64,000 nt of DNA from Aeromonas sanarellii (lineage in GTDB: Bacteria > Pseudomonadota > Gammaproteobacteria > Enterobacterales > Aeromonadaceae), in contig NZ_CDBN01000043.1 in NCBI RefSeq assembly GCF_000820085.1, positions 1-64,000 on the forward strand. The letters run 5' to 3'. Shown here piece after piece: positions 39,433-49,886 of this stretch. The translations under genes were made by a program, and so were the position numbers. The notes under the pieces were generated by a model. The model was not told the DNA's origin. It saw only the letters and a list, made by a program, of their open reading frames with translations, and ran no database searches. Position 1 is the first letter of the stretch. Each line of letters starts with the position of its first letter.

Positions 39433-39642
39433 ATCATCCTCACTGGTCCTTGTCCTCGCTTGCGCGAGCAAGGGCTTCCATATGAGCCGGGCCTTCGGCA
39501 GGCGGCAGGCGCGCCCGGAGCCGGCAGACTACGGCGTGTTTTTATAACGGTGTTTTTCTTAAAAATGCCGGCGGCCATGATACGCTTGAGCACCCGAACC
39601 GGCTAGGGAGCCGGGTGCAAACTGTTGCCTATGTAACAAAAA

Positions 39643-41013
39643 ATGAAACCAAGACTGCATATCCACCATTTCGACCCGCAAACCTCGCTGCATGGCCTGT
39701 TCGCCCGGTTGCAGCACCAGCCCTGGGCCATCCTGCTGGAGTCCGCCGGTCCCCAGGGGGCCGACAACCGCTTTGACATCGTCAGCGCCGATCCCCTCGC
39801 CACCCTGGAGACCCGGGGTGACAGTACCTGCCTGAACCAGGCTGGCCACCTGAGCCACCATGACGACGATCCCCTCGCCCTGCTCGCCGACGTCCAGCGG
39901 GCCCTGCTCGGGGATCTGGTTGACGATGACTCGGGTCTGCCGTTTATCGGGGGTGCCATGGGGCTTTTTGGCTACGATCTGGGACGGCGATTCGAGCGCC
40001 TGCCAGCGCAGGCACAGGCGGACATCCAGGTGCCGGACATGGCGGTGGGGATCTACGACTGGGCACTGCTGCGGGACGTGGCGACCGACTGCTGGCAACT
40101 GGTGCACTGGGGAGACGAGACCGGACTCGCCCGTCGCCTCGCCTGGCTGATGGCGCAGACCGGGCGCTCATCTGCCCCTCTCGCCTTGCTGGGACCCTGG
40201 CAGAGCAACATGACGCGAGCCGAATACGGTGACAAGTTTGCCCGCATCCAGGCCTATCTGGCGGCGGGAGACTGCTACCAGATCAACCTGACCCAGCGTT
40301 TCAGTGCCCCCTATGAGGGAGACGAGTGGTCCGCCTATTGCGCCCTCAGCGCCGCCAACAAGGCGCCGTTCTCGGCCTTTGTCCGCCTGCCCCAGAGCGC
40401 CATTATGAGCCTCTCCCCGGAGCGCTTCCTGCTGCTCGACGAGCGCCATATCGAGACCAAGCCCATCAAGGGCACCCGCCCCCGCCATCCGGATCCCGTC
40501 ATCGACGCCCGGGTGGCCGACGCGCTCGCCCACGCCGACAAGGACAGATCGGAAAACCTGATGATCGTGGATCTGCTGCGCAACGACATCGGCCGGGTGA
40601 GCCGCCCGGGTTCGGTCATTGTGCCGCACCTCTTCGCCGTGGAGTCCTTCCCCGCGGTGCATCACCTGGTCTCCACCATTCACGGGGAGCTGGACCCGCG
40701 CTGGCAAGGGGTGGATCTGCTGCGGGCCTGCTTCCCCGGCGGCTCCATCACAGGCGCCCCCAAGATCCGGGCGATGGAGATCATCGAGGAGCTGGAGCCC
40801 CACAGACGCAACGCCTACTGCGGCAGCATCGGCTACCTGAGCCAGCACGGGCGGATGGACACCAGCATCTGCATTCGCACCCTGATCGCCGAGGCAGGCC
40901 AGCTCCACTGCTGGGCGGGGGGCGGCATCATAGCCGACTCCAACCCCGACGCCGAGTATCAGGAGACCTTCGACAAGGTGGCCCGCATCCTGCCGCTGCT
41001 GGATACCCTGTGA
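39643..41013 (+). CDS. pabB: aminodeoxychorismate synthase component I
   Basis: A 456-residue chorismate-utilising enzyme, making 4-amino-4-deoxychorismate for folate synthesis with a PabA glutaminase encoded elsewhere. The conserved C-terminal blocks are SLSPERFL, the catalytic lysine motif PIKGTRPR, DRSENLMIVDLLRND, PGGSITGAPK and CWAGGGIIADS. PIKGT, in place of PIAGT, separates PabB from anthranilate synthase TrpE. No strong ribosome-binding site is seen before the ATG. nudL follows after 33 bases, the same neighbour as in E. coli. Confidence 0.93.
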   Translation: MKPRLHIHHFDPQTSLHGLFARLQHQPWAILLESAGPQGADNRFDIVSADPLATLETRGDSTCLNQAGHLSHHDDDPLALLADVQRALLGDLVDDDSGLPFIGGAMGLFGYDLGRRFERLPAQAQADIQVPDMAVGIYDWALLRDVATDCWQLVHWGDETGLARRLAWLMAQTGRSSAPLALLGPWQSNMTRAEYGDKFARIQAYLAAGDCYQINLTQRFSAPYEGDEWSAYCALSAANKAPFSAFVRLPQSAIMSLSPERFLLLDERHIETKPIKGTRPRHPDPVIDARVADALAHADKDRSENLMIVDLLRNDIGRVSRPGSVIVPHLFAVESFPAVHHLVSTIHGELDPRWQGVDLLRACFPGGSITGAPKIRAMEIIEELEPHRRNAYCGSIGYLSQHGRMDTSICIRTLIAEAGQLHCWAGGGIIADSNPDAEYQETFDKVARILPLLDTL

Positions 41014-41046
41014 ACCCAGGCCCTCCGGGCCGCAATATGGAGACCC

Positions 41047-41643
41047 ATGGAGATGACGAGCAGCGAGCTGCTGACCCGCTTCCTGTTGCAACGCCCCGCC
41101 CCCGCCCATCGCCTGGCGCTGGGGGGGCTCAAACCGGCGGCGGTGTTGATCCCCCTGGTGGAGCGCCCCCGGGGCCTGCACCTGTTGCTGACCCGTCGCA
41201 GTCCCGCCCTGCGCCACCATCCGGGGCAGATAAGCTTCCCCGGCGGGCGCCAGGATCCGGACGATGAGAGCCTCATCCACACGGCGCTCCGAGAGACCGA
41301 GGAGGAGCTCGGCATTCCCGCCTCCCAGATCCGGGTCATCGGCAGCCTTACCCCCCTCAACACCATCTCCCGCTACGATGTGCTGCCGGTGCTGGCCATG
41401 CTCGATCCCGGCTATCGGGTGACCCTGAGCCCGGACGAGGTGGATCAGGCCTTCGAAGTGCCCCTCAGCCATGTGCTGGATCCGGCCCATCACATCGCCC
41501 TGACCCTGCCCAGGGCGGGAAAACGCCACACCATCTACTGGATCCCCTGGGAGCACTCTTTCATCTGGGGGGCGACCGCCAGCATGATCCGCCAGCTGTC
41601 CCAACACCTCTCAGAGCAACATATTGACAACATGCAGGGATGA
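41047..41643 (+). CDS. nudL: Nudix CoA pyrophosphatase NudL (YeaB)
   Basis: A 198-residue Nudix hydrolase predicted to cleave CoA to 3',5'-ADP and phosphopantetheine. The family's extra motif LLTRRSPALRHHPGQISFPG lies just before the Nudix box, GGRQDPDDESLIHTALRETE. As in other CoA pyrophosphatases, the first Nudix glutamate is replaced by aspartate while the RETEEELG core is intact. It is in an operon with pabB, 33 bases upstream. Confidence 0.9.
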   Translation: MEMTSSELLTRFLLQRPAPAHRLALGGLKPAAVLIPLVERPRGLHLLLTRRSPALRHHPGQISFPGGRQDPDDESLIHTALRETEEELGIPASQIRVIGSLTPLNTISRYDVLPVLAMLDPGYRVTLSPDEVDQAFEVPLSHVLDPAHHIALTLPRAGKRHTIYWIPWEHSFIWGATASMIRQLSQHLSEQHIDNMQG

Positions 41644-41834
41644 AGAATCGACCGATTAACATTCAAATAACACTGCATTTGATAAATAAATTTTGATTTT
41701 TTATTCTTTTGATCACATTTCTACAAGGAAGTACGGGTTTCTGCCTCATAAAGGTGAATTTGATCAACATTTTTGATGAAAAAAAAAGTATTCTTGCGCC
41801 GATTAATTAAAACCACACATTCGGGGTGAGACAC

Positions 41835-43133
41835 ATGTCCAATACAGTCACTGGCGCACAGGATGTTGCAGCCGTACAGGAGCAAGGAACCCGCTCAACC
41901 CAGGCTCGCGGTTGGAGCAAACAAGACACCACCTGGGTCATCAGCCTGTTCGGTACCGCCGTCGGCGCCGGCATCCTGTTCCTGCCCATCAACGCCGGCA
42001 TGGGCGGCTTCTGGCCACTGGTGGTGATGGCGCTGCTGGTCGGCCCCATGACCTACCTGGCCCACCGCGGTCTGGCGCGTTTCGTGCTCTCCTCCAAGCA
42101 GCCCAATGCCGACATCACAGAGGTGGTGGAAGAGCACTTCGGCATGGGTGCCGGCAAGCTCATCACCCTGCTCTACTTCTTCGCCATCTACCCCATAGTG
42201 CTGATCTACGGGGTGGGCATCACCAACACGGTGGAAAGCTTCCTGGTCAACCAGCTGCAAATGACGGCGCCGCCGCGCTGGATCCTCTCCATCGTGCTGA
42301 TCATGGCCATGATGTCCGTGATGCTGGCCGGCGAGAAGCTGATGCTCAAGGTCACCGAGTTCCTAGTCTACCCGCTCATCGCCATCCTGGCCGGTATCTC
42401 CCTCTACCTCATTCCGGACTGGACCGGCGCGGCCCTGAGTGAAGTGCCGAGCGCCAAGGATTTCGCCACCACCCTGTGGCTGACCATTCCGGTGCTGGTC
42501 TTCTCCTTCAACCACAGCCCGGCCATCTCCAGCTTCGCCCTGGCCCAGCGCCGCGATCACGGTGACCATGCGGTCGCCAAGTCCGACGCCATCCTCAAGC
42601 GTACCGCCGTCATCCTGCTGGGCTTCGTGATGTTCTTCGTCTTCTCCTGCGTGATGAGCCTGACACCGGCCCAGCTGGCGGAGGCCAAGTCCCAGAACAT
42701 CGCCGTGCTCTCCTACCTGGCCAACCAGCATGCGAGCCCCATCATCTCCTACTTCGGCCCGCTGGTTGCCTTCGTGGCCATCGTCTCCTCCTTCTTCGGC
42801 CACTACCTGGGTGCCCGTGAAGGCCTGAAGGGGATGATCGTCCAGAACATGCGCAACTCCGGCAAGACCCCGAACCACAAGAAGATCGAACTGTTCATCA
42901 TCGCCTTCTTCATCCTGACCCTGTGGGCCGTGGCCGTGATCAACCCCTCCATCCTCGGGATGATCGAGTCCCTGGGTGGCCCCATCATCGCCACCATCCT
43001 GTTCCTCATGCCCATGTACGCCATCAAGCGTGTGCCGGCCATGGCGAAATACCAGGGTCAGATCAGCAACGTCTTCGTGGCGGTCATGGGCCTCATCGCC
43101 ATCTCCGCCATCCTGTATCAGCTGGTCGGTTAA
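41835..43133 (+). CDS. sdaC: serine/threonine:H+ symporter, HAAAP family (SdaC-like)
   Basis: A 432-residue membrane protein with eleven hydrophobic segments, close to E. coli SdaC. Shared blocks include [58 protein letters not shown] and [18 protein letters not shown] chose the ATG at 41835 after GGGGTGAG; a GTG three codons earlier is less likely. The 190-base upstream gap is strongly AT-rich and probably carries regulatory sites. No serine dehydratase gene adjoins it. Confidence 0.9.
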   Translation: MSNTVTGAQDVAAVQEQGTRSTQARGWSKQDTTWVISLFGTAVGAGILFLPINAGMGGFWPLVVMALLVGPMTYLAHRGLARFVLSSKQPNADITEVVEEHFGMGAGKLITLLYFFAIYPIVLIYGVGITNTVESFLVNQLQMTAPPRWILSIVLIMAMMSVMLAGEKLMLKVTEFLVYPLIAILAGISLYLIPDWTGAALSEVPSAKDFATTLWLTIPVLVFSFNHSPAISSFALAQRRDHGDHAVAKSDAILKRTAVILLGFVMFFVFSCVMSLTPAQLAEAKSQNIAVLSYLANQHASPIISYFGPLVAFVAIVSSFFGHYLGAREGLKGMIVQNMRNSGKTPNHKKIELFIIAFFILTLWAVAVINPSILGMIESLGGPIIATILFLMPMYAIKRVPAMAKYQGQISNVFVAVMGLIAISAILYQLVG

Positions 43134-43146
43134 TCCCGCCACCGAT

Positions 43147-43209
43147 AGTGTCGGGCCAGCCTCTGGCCCGACACTCCCCGCAGCCCGGCAGATCCCCTCT
43201 GCCGGGCTG
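43147..43209 (+). terminator. two consecutive hairpin terminators after sdaC
   Basis: The first stem (43147-43159 with 43163-43175) is 13 perfect pairs. The second (43181-43192 with 43198-43209) is 12 perfect pairs, followed by gttcgttg. Tandem terminators insulate the long empty region that follows. Confidence 0.85.
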
Positions 43210-43833
43210 TGTTCGTTGTGAGGATCATGCCCCCGGGATCAGGCGTTCAGATAGTCCCTTCCCGCGGCCCATGGCGCACTCCTCGGCCCAGTTCCCAGCC
43301 TTCTTGAGTACCCAGCTCCGCCTTGCCCATCCCCCTCACCCAAAGAGGGGCTCCTGCCCTCTCCCCTCATCGCCCTTTTCCCCTCGTCCTTGCAGGCGCA
43401 GCGGCATCGGCTTGCATCGCATCAGGCCCCAGCACGACGCATCCCTCTGACGGGGTTGAGCAGGACGGCAGGATCCCGCTTGGCAATAGCCCTCCGACTC
43501 AAGGGATGAACTGGTCACAGGGAACAGACACGCGCCGGTGGCGTGGCCCCTGCACTTCGCCGTACAGGCTGCCCGGTCGTATCGCCTGCCCCCCGCGCTT
43601 GCCCATCCTCTGATGCGATGCGCCACGCCGCCGCTCAGGCAGCAGGAAGCAACGTCACTCATGGCGGAACCACGGGAAGCCGCGCACGCAGACCAGCCTT
43701 GGCACCGGCACGCTGGCGGCCCAGGGTCAATTTGGGGAGCCCCCACTACGGCCATGGCGACCCTGTGGGGTGGAAGGCTAGATCCAGGGAATGCGGGACA
43801 TACGGAATGTGGAGGACAGGGCCAGCAATAAAA
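43210..43833. other. 624-base region without a recognisable gene
   Basis: Between the sdaC terminators and the sstT terminator. Open frames here lack ribosome-binding sites and family motifs. A C-rich stretch around 43325-43390 (ccccctcaccc, then ccctctcccctc) resembles the degenerate palindromic intergenic repeats common in GC-rich proteobacteria. I see no tRNA, rRNA or mobile-element ends. Confidence 0.5.
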
Positions 43834-43855
43834 AGCGCCCTCCGAGGAGGGCGCT
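43834..43855 (-). terminator. terminator of sstT
   Basis: A perfect ten-base-pair stem, agcgccctcc/ggagggcgct, followed on the minus strand by TTTTTATTG. Confidence 0.9.
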
Positions 43856-43879
43856 GGCAACTCATGGCACGCGAGGGGA

Positions 43880-45130
43880 TCAGGCTTCGCGGCTGGGGAC
43901 CGGGGCCATGTCCAGCAGGCTTTCATCCTCGGCCATGCAGGCGGCCGCGGTGAACAGCACGTCGGTGGAGCTGTTGAGGGCCGTCTCGGCGGAATCCTGC
44001 AGCACCCCGATGATGAAGCCGACCGCCACCACCTGCATGGCGATGTCGTTGCTGATGCCAAACAGGCTGCACGCCAGCGGGATCAGCAGCAGGGAGCCAC
44101 CGGCCACGCCGGAGGCGCCGCAGGCGCTGACGGTGGCGACCACGGAGAGCAGAATGGCGGTAGCCAGATCCACTTCCATCCCCAGGGTGTGAACCGCCGC
44201 CATGGAGAGCACTGTGATGGTGATGGCCGCACCGGCCATGTTGATGGTGGCACCCAGCGGGATGGAGACCGCATAGGTGTCTTCCGGCAGGCGCAGCTTC
44301 TCGGCCAGCGCCATGTTGACCGGGATGTTGGCGGCGGAGCTGCGGGTGAAGAAGGCGGTCACGCCGCTCTCTTTCAGGCAGGTCAGCACCAGGGGATAGG
44401 GGTTGCGCTTGATCTTCCAGAACACGATGAGCGGGTTGACCACGAAGGCGATGAACAGCATGCAGCCGATCAGCACCACCAGCAGCTGGGCATAGCCGAA
44501 CAGCGCGTCGAAGCCGGTCTCGGCCAGGGTGGAAGCGACCAGGCCCAGGATGCCAAGCGGGGCGCAGCGGATCACGGCCTTGACGATGGTAGACACCCCG
44601 TGGGACAGGTCGGTGATCACCGCCTTGGTGCTCTCATTGGCGTGGCGCATGGCGATGCCAAGGCCGATGGCCCAGGCCAGGATGCCAATGTAGTTCGCCT
44701 CCAGCAGCGCCTTCACCGGGTTGGTCACCACGTTGAACAGCAGGGTCTGCAGCACCTCTGTGATGCCGCCCGGCGGGGAGATCTCGGCGCTGTTGGCCAC
44801 CAGGTGCAGGTTGGAGGGGAACAGGAAGCTCGCGACCACGGCCACGGCAGCCGCCAGGAAGGTTCCCAGCAGATAGAGCAGCAGGATGGGTTTCATGTTG
44901 GTCTTCTGACCCTGCTTGTGCCCGATGATCGCCGCCATCACCAGCACGAAGACCAGCAAGGGTGCAACCGCCTTCAGGGCACCGACGAACAGGCTGCCAA
45001 GCAGGCCCGCCGCCTTCGCCCATTCCGGCATGAACATGGCAAGGAGGATACCGAGTACCAGACCGACCAGGATCTGGCTAACCAGACTGGTGCTGTTCAC
45101 CAGTCGAATGAGGGGGTGTTGTTGTGTCAT
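43880..45130 (-). CDS. sstT: Na+:serine/threonine symporter SstT
   Basis: A 416-residue member of the dicarboxylate/amino acid:cation symporter family, about the length of E. coli SstT. Family landmarks are the serine-rich re-entrant loop [12 protein letters not shown], the transport motif [14 protein letters not shown] and the second hairpin [17 protein letters not shown] chose the ATG at 45130 ([10 protein letters not shown]) after AGGGA; an in-frame extension to 45283 has no family similarity. It is divergent from the RecQ-like gene. Confidence 0.92.
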   Translation of the reverse strand: MTQQHPLIRLVNSTSLVSQILVGLVLGILLAMFMPEWAKAAGLLGSLFVGALKAVAPLLVFVLVMAAIIGHKQGQKTNMKPILLLYLLGTFLAAAVAVVASFLFPSNLHLVANSAEISPPGGITEVLQTLLFNVVTNPVKALLEANYIGILAWAIGLGIAMRHANESTKAVITDLSHGVSTIVKAVIRCAPLGILGLVASTLAETGFDALFGYAQLLVVLIGCMLFIAFVVNPLIVFWKIKRNPYPLVLTCLKESGVTAFFTRSSAANIPVNMALAEKLRLPEDTYAVSIPLGATINMAGAAITITVLSMAAVHTLGMEVDLATAILLSVVATVSACGASGVAGGSLLLIPLACSLFGISNDIAMQVVAVGFIIGVLQDSAETALNSSTDVLFTAAACMAEDESLLDMAPVPSREA

Positions 45131-45461
45131 CAAATAGTCCCTGTGCACCCATGGTGCGTGAATCATTAGTCCTGTTGGCAACCCGCCCACGCAAGGACAC
45201 CGGTCCGGGGACCATGGTGCCGTCGGCAGATCTTCTGCTGGATCCGTCCGTTCGCGTGGGGTTGCGGACAAGGAATATCCCATCTGCCACCGTTTTTTTC
45301 CACATAATCACTGAAAAATATCAGGGTCACCTCACAAAAAATCTACAACAATGTGATAACACAATATCAACCGCGACCAAAATGTCACCAAACCAGTCCG
45401 ATCCTCGGTCAACGCTGGACCAGAAGTGGTATGATGCGGCCCTTTCTCAGGGAGCCTTGCC
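45131..45461. other. regulatory gap between sstT and the RecQ-like gene
   Basis: About 330 bases with an AT-rich core at 45285-45400, expected to hold two divergent promoters. A TGTGATAACACA stretch near 45352 looks like one half of a CRP site but lacks the second half. No gene seen. Confidence 0.45.
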
Positions 45462-47384
45462 ATGATCACCTCTTTGTTAAGCCGACACTTCGGTTTCGAT
45501 CGCTTGCGGCCCGGGCAGGAAGCGGTGATCAGCCGCCTGCTGGCCGGCAAGAGTGCGGCCGCCATCTTCCCGACCGGGGCCGGCAAGTCCCTCTGCTATC
45601 AGCTACCCGCCCTCGCCCTGCCCCACCTGACTCTGGTGATCTCGCCGCTGATCGCCCTGATGCATGATCAGCTCGCCTTCTTGCAGCGCAAGGGGATCGC
45701 CGCCGCGACCCTGGACTCCAGCCAGACGCCGGAGGAGAGCCGGCGCGTGATGCAGCAGGCCAGCGATGGCCGGCTCAAGATCCTGATGATCTCGGTGGAG
45801 CGCCTCAAGAACGAGCGCTTTCGCCGCTTTATCGCCCAGATCCCCCTGTCCCTCCTGGTGGTGGACGAGGCGCACTGCATCTCGGAGTGGGGCCACAACT
45901 TTCGCCCCGATTACCTGAAGCTGCCGGATCATCGCCGCGAGCTGGCCATACCCCAGGTGCTGCTGCTGACCGCTACCGCCACCCCGGCGGTCATGGCCGA
46001 CATGCAGGCCAAGTTCGGCATCGACGGGGACGATCTGGTGGTGACCGGCTTCTATCGTCCGAACCTGGATCTGGCCGTCATCCCGCTGGCCGGCAGCGCC
46101 CGCGACGCCTGGCTGCGCGAGGAGCTGCACCGGGATCCGGCCGCCCCCACCATCGTCTATGTGACCCTACAGCACAGTGCAGAGCAGTGCGCCGCGCAGT
46201 TGCAGGCCAGCGGCATCCGGGCGTGTGCCTACCATGCGGGGCTGGATCCCGCCCTGCGCAGCCAGATCCAGCACGACTTCATGGCGGGCAGGCTAGACTG
46301 CATCGTCGCCACCATCGCCTTTGGCATGGGCATCGACAAGGCCGACATTCGCCGGGTCATTCACTACGATCTGCCCAAATCCATCGAGAACTACAGCCAG
46401 GAGATAGGCCGCGCCGGGCGCGATGGCCTCCCCTCCCGCTGCACCGTGCTGGCAAGCCGCGTCCAGTTGCCAGTACTGGAAAACTTCGTCTATGGGGATA
46501 CACCCGACCGCACCGCCATCTTGGGGCTGCTCGGGATCCTGCAAGAGGCTGGCAGCGAGTGGGAATTTGGTCTGCTGCGCCTCTCCAACGAGACCAACAT
46601 CCGCCAGTTGCCCCTCAAGACCCTGCTGGTCTATCTGGAGATGGCGGGCATCATAGCGCCGGCCTACAACTACTTTGCCGCGTACCGCTTCAGGTTCGTG
46701 CTGGAAAAGCAGGCGATCCTGGCCCGATTCGATCCCAAGCGCCGCCAGTTTCTGGAGCAGGTGTTTGCCTGCGCCCCCCAGGCGCGCACCTGGTGCACCA
46801 TGGACTTCGAGGCGCTGTGGCAAGGCTATCAGGGGGAACGCCAGCGCGCCGCGGCAGCGCTGGATTATCTGCAGCAGCAGGGCTGCATAGAGCTTGAAAG
46901 TAAACAGATGACCGAGGTGTATCGGGTGTTGCGCCAGGGGATCGACGTGGCGTCGCTGGCAGATCAGCTCCATGCCCTGTTCGAGCAAAAAGAGCAGAGT
47001 GAACTGGCCCGGCTGCAAGCCCTGCTGACCTTCTTCTCCTCGACCACCTGTCTCAGCCATGAGTTGGCCCGCTATTTTGCCGATGACGAGGCCCCCGAGC
47101 GGTGCGGGCACTGCTCCGTTTGCCGGGGAGAGGTCGCCCTATTGCCCCCGTTGCCGACGCCCGCCCTGCCGAACGAGCATGGCCTGCGCGCCTGGTGCGA
47201 TCCCCTGGTGGCCCTGTGTCGCAGCCGGGATCCCCGCCTGCTGACCCGCTTCCTGTGCGGCATCGCCACCCCGCTGACCACCCGGCTCAAGGCCAGGAGC
47301 CTGGCCGGTTTTGGCCAGCTGGCGGCCCATCCCTTCGCGGACGTGCTGGCGGCGGTCTCCCGCCTCTATCCCGACGAATCCTGA
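45462..47384 (+). CDS. RecQ-family ATP-dependent DNA helicase
   Basis: A 640-residue superfamily 2 helicase. Walker A is FPTGAGKS (36-43) and the DEAH box is D135-E-A-H138. The RecQ-specific aromatic loop SEWGHNFRPDY follows, then LLTATATP, and motif VI QEIGRAGRDG. The RecQ zinc-binding cysteines appear as TTCLSHE ... RCGHCSVC near residue 530-550. It diverges from canonical RecQ in the C-terminal region and I see no clear HRDC domain, so it may be a second RecQ-like helicase rather than RecQ itself. Confidence 0.88.
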   Translation: MITSLLSRHFGFDRLRPGQEAVISRLLAGKSAAAIFPTGAGKSLCYQLPALALPHLTLVISPLIALMHDQLAFLQRKGIAAATLDSSQTPEESRRVMQQASDGRLKILMISVERLKNERFRRFIAQIPLSLLVVDEAHCISEWGHNFRPDYLKLPDHRRELAIPQVLLLTATATPAVMADMQAKFGIDGDDLVVTGFYRPNLDLAVIPLAGSARDAWLREELHRDPAAPTIVYVTLQHSAEQCAAQLQASGIRACAYHAGLDPALRSQIQHDFMAGRLDCIVATIAFGMGIDKADIRRVIHYDLPKSIENYSQEIGRAGRDGLPSRCTVLASRVQLPVLENFVYGDTPDRTAILGLLGILQEAGSEWEFGLLRLSNETNIRQLPLKTLLVYLEMAGIIAPAYNYFAAYRFRFVLEKQAILARFDPKRRQFLEQVFACAPQARTWCTMDFEALWQGYQGERQRAAAALDYLQQQGCIELESKQMTEVYRVLRQGIDVASLADQLHALFEQKEQSELARLQALLTFFSSTTCLSHELARYFADDEAPERCGHCSVCRGEVALLPPLPTPALPNEHGLRAWCDPLVALCRSRDPRLLTRFLCGIATPLTTRLKARSLAGFGQLAAHPFADVLAAVSRLYPDES

Positions 47385-47407
47385 TCTGCCGGATGCTGAA
47401 AAAATAA

Positions 47408-47429
47408 GACCCTCGCGGGTGCGAGGGTC
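47408..47429 (+). terminator. terminator of the RecQ-like gene
   Basis: The stem gaccctcgc/gcgagggtc with loop gggt lies 23 bases past the stop. No strong T-tract follows. Confidence 0.7.
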
Positions 47430-47939
47430 AAGCCAACGGAAACGTGCTTAAACAGAGCTTAGTATCTGCACAGTCACCCACTCTCTTGCTAAAGCGATGG
47501 CTGCTCGACACAGGGCCAATCTAAAGCAGCCAAAATGTAGCGTCAATGTAAAAATTAGAGTTAAAGCACCAAACCAAGTGCATTACGTTGACGTAAACGA
47601 CATCGCATTTCCTCTCCTTACGCCTCTATCCCTTGCCCCGCCTGCTGCACGCCACCGCAAGACGGACAACCCGCGTTTTCCGCCCGTACCGCACAAATAT
47701 TTATTTTTTATGTCTTTGACATCGGCATCATTGTCGTGGCAAAAATAATTTAACAGTCAGTAACATAGGTATGTCATTGGCTGTCTCTTCCCGCACCAGG
47801 ATCGGGAAGCTCCCGTACAAACTTAAACCAATGATGGCGATGGATTACTGGGGGCTGTTGACTAGGCTTAAGAGGTAAACAGAACAAAAGTAGTGATCCA
47901 CTCTTTTTCAGGGCAAGCGACTATAACGAGGGCTAAGTT
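47430..47939. other. 510-base region upstream of yeaG
   Basis: Unusually AT-rich for this genome (about 47510-47760) and without a gene. It must carry the promoter of the yeaG-yeaH-ycgB operon and may give a long leader. I looked for a sigma-54 -24/-12 element, since E. coli yeaGH is nitrogen- and stress-regulated, and found no good match. No riboswitch or hairpin is obvious. Confidence 0.5.
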
Positions 47940-49862
47940 ATGGGCATCTTCGAGCACTATCAACAGCGGTATGAGAAGGCCAGAGAGGAGGAGTACAGCA
48001 TCCAGGAGTTTCTGGATATGTGCAAACAGGACAAATCCTGCTACGCCTCCGCCGCAGAACGCCTGCTGACCGCCATCGGCGAGCCGGAAATGATCGATAC
48101 CTCGACCAATCCGCGCCTCAGCCGCCTCTTTTCCAACCGCGTCGTCGCGCGCTATCCCGCTTTCAAAGACTTCTATGGCATGGAAGATGCCATCGAGCAG
48201 ATCGTCTCCTATCTCAAGCACTCGGCCCAGGGCCTAGAAGAGAAGAAACAGATCCTCTACCTGCTTGGCCCCGTCGGCGGTGGTAAATCCTCGCTGGCAG
48301 AGAAACTCAAGTCCCTGATGCAGAAAGTTCCCATCTATCGCATCAAGGGCTCACCGGTCAACGATCACCCCTTCTGCCTGTTCGACATCGAAGAGGATGG
48401 CGAGATCCTGGAGAAGGAATACGGCATCCCGCGCCGCTACCTGAGGCCCATCATGTCCCCCTGGGTCGCCAAGCGCCTGCACGAATTTGGCGGCGACATC
48501 ACCAAGTTCAAGGTGGAGAAGGTCAACCCCTCCATCCTGGATCAGATCGCCATCGCCAAGACGGAGCCTGGCGATGACAACAACCAGGACATCTCCTCCC
48601 TGGTCGGCAAGGTCGACATCCGCATGCTGGAACACTATGCCCAGGACGATGCCGACGCCTACTCCTACTCCGGCGCCCTGTGCAAGGCGAACCAGGGGAT
48701 GATGGAGTTCGTGGAGATGTTCAAGGCTCCCATCAAGGTGCTTCACCCGCTGCTGACCGCCACCCAGGAGGGCAACTACAACGGCACCGAGGGGCTGTCC
48801 GCCCTGCCCTTCGACGGCATCCTGCTGGCCCACTCCAACGAATCCGAGTGGCAGCAGTTCCGCAACAACAAGAACAACGAGGCTTTCCTCGACCGGGTTT
48901 ACATCGTCAAGGTGCCCTATTGCCTGCGGGTCTCGGAGGAGGTGAAGATCTATGAAAAACTGCTGTTCAACAGCGAGCTGACCGATGCCAAGTGCGCCCC
49001 GGGGACCCTGGAGCTGCTGGGCCAGTTCTCGGTGCTCTCTCGCCTGAAAGAACCGGAAAACTCCAGCCTCTACTCCAAGATGCGGGTCTATGACGGCGAG
49101 AGCCTGAAAGACACGGATCCCAAGGCCAAGAGCTATCAGGAGTATCGCGACTACGCCGGGGTGGACGAGGGCATGAACGGCCTGTCGACCCGCTTCGCGT
49201 TCAAGATCCTCTCCCGCGTCTTCAACTTCGACCACGCGGAAGTAGCTGCCAACCCGGTGCACCTCTTCTATGTACTGGAGCAGCAGATCGAGCGGGAACA
49301 GTTCCCGCAGGAGCTGCACGATCGCTATCTGGAGTTCATCAAGGGCTATCTGACCCCGCGCTACGTGGAGTTCATCGGCAAGGAGATCCAGACCGCCTAT
49401 CTCGAGTCCTACTCCGAGTACGGCCAGAACATCTTCGATCGCTACGTCACCTACGCCGACTTCTGGATCCAGGATCAGGAGTATCGTGACCCCGAGACCG
49501 GCCAGCTGTTTGACCGCGCATCCCTCAACAGCGAGCTGGAAAAGATAGAAAAACCCGCCGGAATCAGCAACCCGAAAGATTTCCGCAACGAGATCGTCAA
49601 CTTCGTGCTGCGTGCCCGGGCCAACAACGCAGGCCGTAACCCCAACTGGACCAGTTACGAGAAGCTGCGCACCGTGATCGAGAAGAAGATGTTCTCCAAC
49701 ACGGAAGAGCTGCTGCCGGTTATCTCCTTCAACAGCAAAACCTCGGCTGAGGAGCAGAAGAAGCACGATAACTTTGTAGAACGGATGATGGAGAAGGGCT
49801 ACACCCGCAAACAGGTGCGCCTGCTCTCCGAGTGGTATCTCAGGGTACGCAAGTCATCCTGA
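47940..49862 (+). CDS. yeaG: PrkA-family serine protein kinase YeaG
   Basis: A 640-residue PrkA protein with an N-terminal AAA+-like ATPase carrying Walker A LLGPVGGGKSS (K116) and a C-terminal kinase-like domain. Conserved blocks include YLRPIMSPWVAKRL, LPFDGILLAHSNESEW and FLDRVYIVKVPYC. In E. coli YeaG is induced by starvation and acid and acts with YeaH. GAGGGC precedes the ATG. It heads a three-gene rightward operon: yeaH starts 24 bases after the stop and ycgB follows. Confidence 0.94.
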   Translation: MGIFEHYQQRYEKAREEEYSIQEFLDMCKQDKSCYASAAERLLTAIGEPEMIDTSTNPRLSRLFSNRVVARYPAFKDFYGMEDAIEQIVSYLKHSAQGLEEKKQILYLLGPVGGGKSSLAEKLKSLMQKVPIYRIKGSPVNDHPFCLFDIEEDGEILEKEYGIPRRYLRPIMSPWVAKRLHEFGGDITKFKVEKVNPSILDQIAIAKTEPGDDNNQDISSLVGKVDIRMLEHYAQDDADAYSYSGALCKANQGMMEFVEMFKAPIKVLHPLLTATQEGNYNGTEGLSALPFDGILLAHSNESEWQQFRNNKNNEAFLDRVYIVKVPYCLRVSEEVKIYEKLLFNSELTDAKCAPGTLELLGQFSVLSRLKEPENSSLYSKMRVYDGESLKDTDPKAKSYQEYRDYAGVDEGMNGLSTRFAFKILSRVFNFDHAEVAANPVHLFYVLEQQIEREQFPQELHDRYLEFIKGYLTPRYVEFIGKEIQTAYLESYSEYGQNIFDRYVTYADFWIQDQEYRDPETGQLFDRASLNSELEKIEKPAGISNPKDFRNEIVNFVLRARANNAGRNPNWTSYEKLRTVIEKKMFSNTEELLPVISFNSKTSAEEQKKHDNFVERMMEKGYTRKQVRLLSEWYLRVRKSS

Positions 49863-49886
49863 CCCTGCCGTGTTCAAGGGGGAGTT

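Noticed and set aside
43336..44061. A 241-residue minus-strand frame overlapping the end of sstT
   Set aside because: It runs over the sstT terminator and coding sequence in another frame, has poor codon use and no family motif.
45350..45372. CRP site between sstT and the RecQ-like gene
   Set aside because: Only one half (AATGTGAT) matches; the second half is absent.
47430..47939. Sigma-54 promoter for yeaG
   Set aside because: GG and GC dinucleotides at candidate sites (near 47738 and 47775) are not ten bases apart, so the -24/-12 pattern fails.
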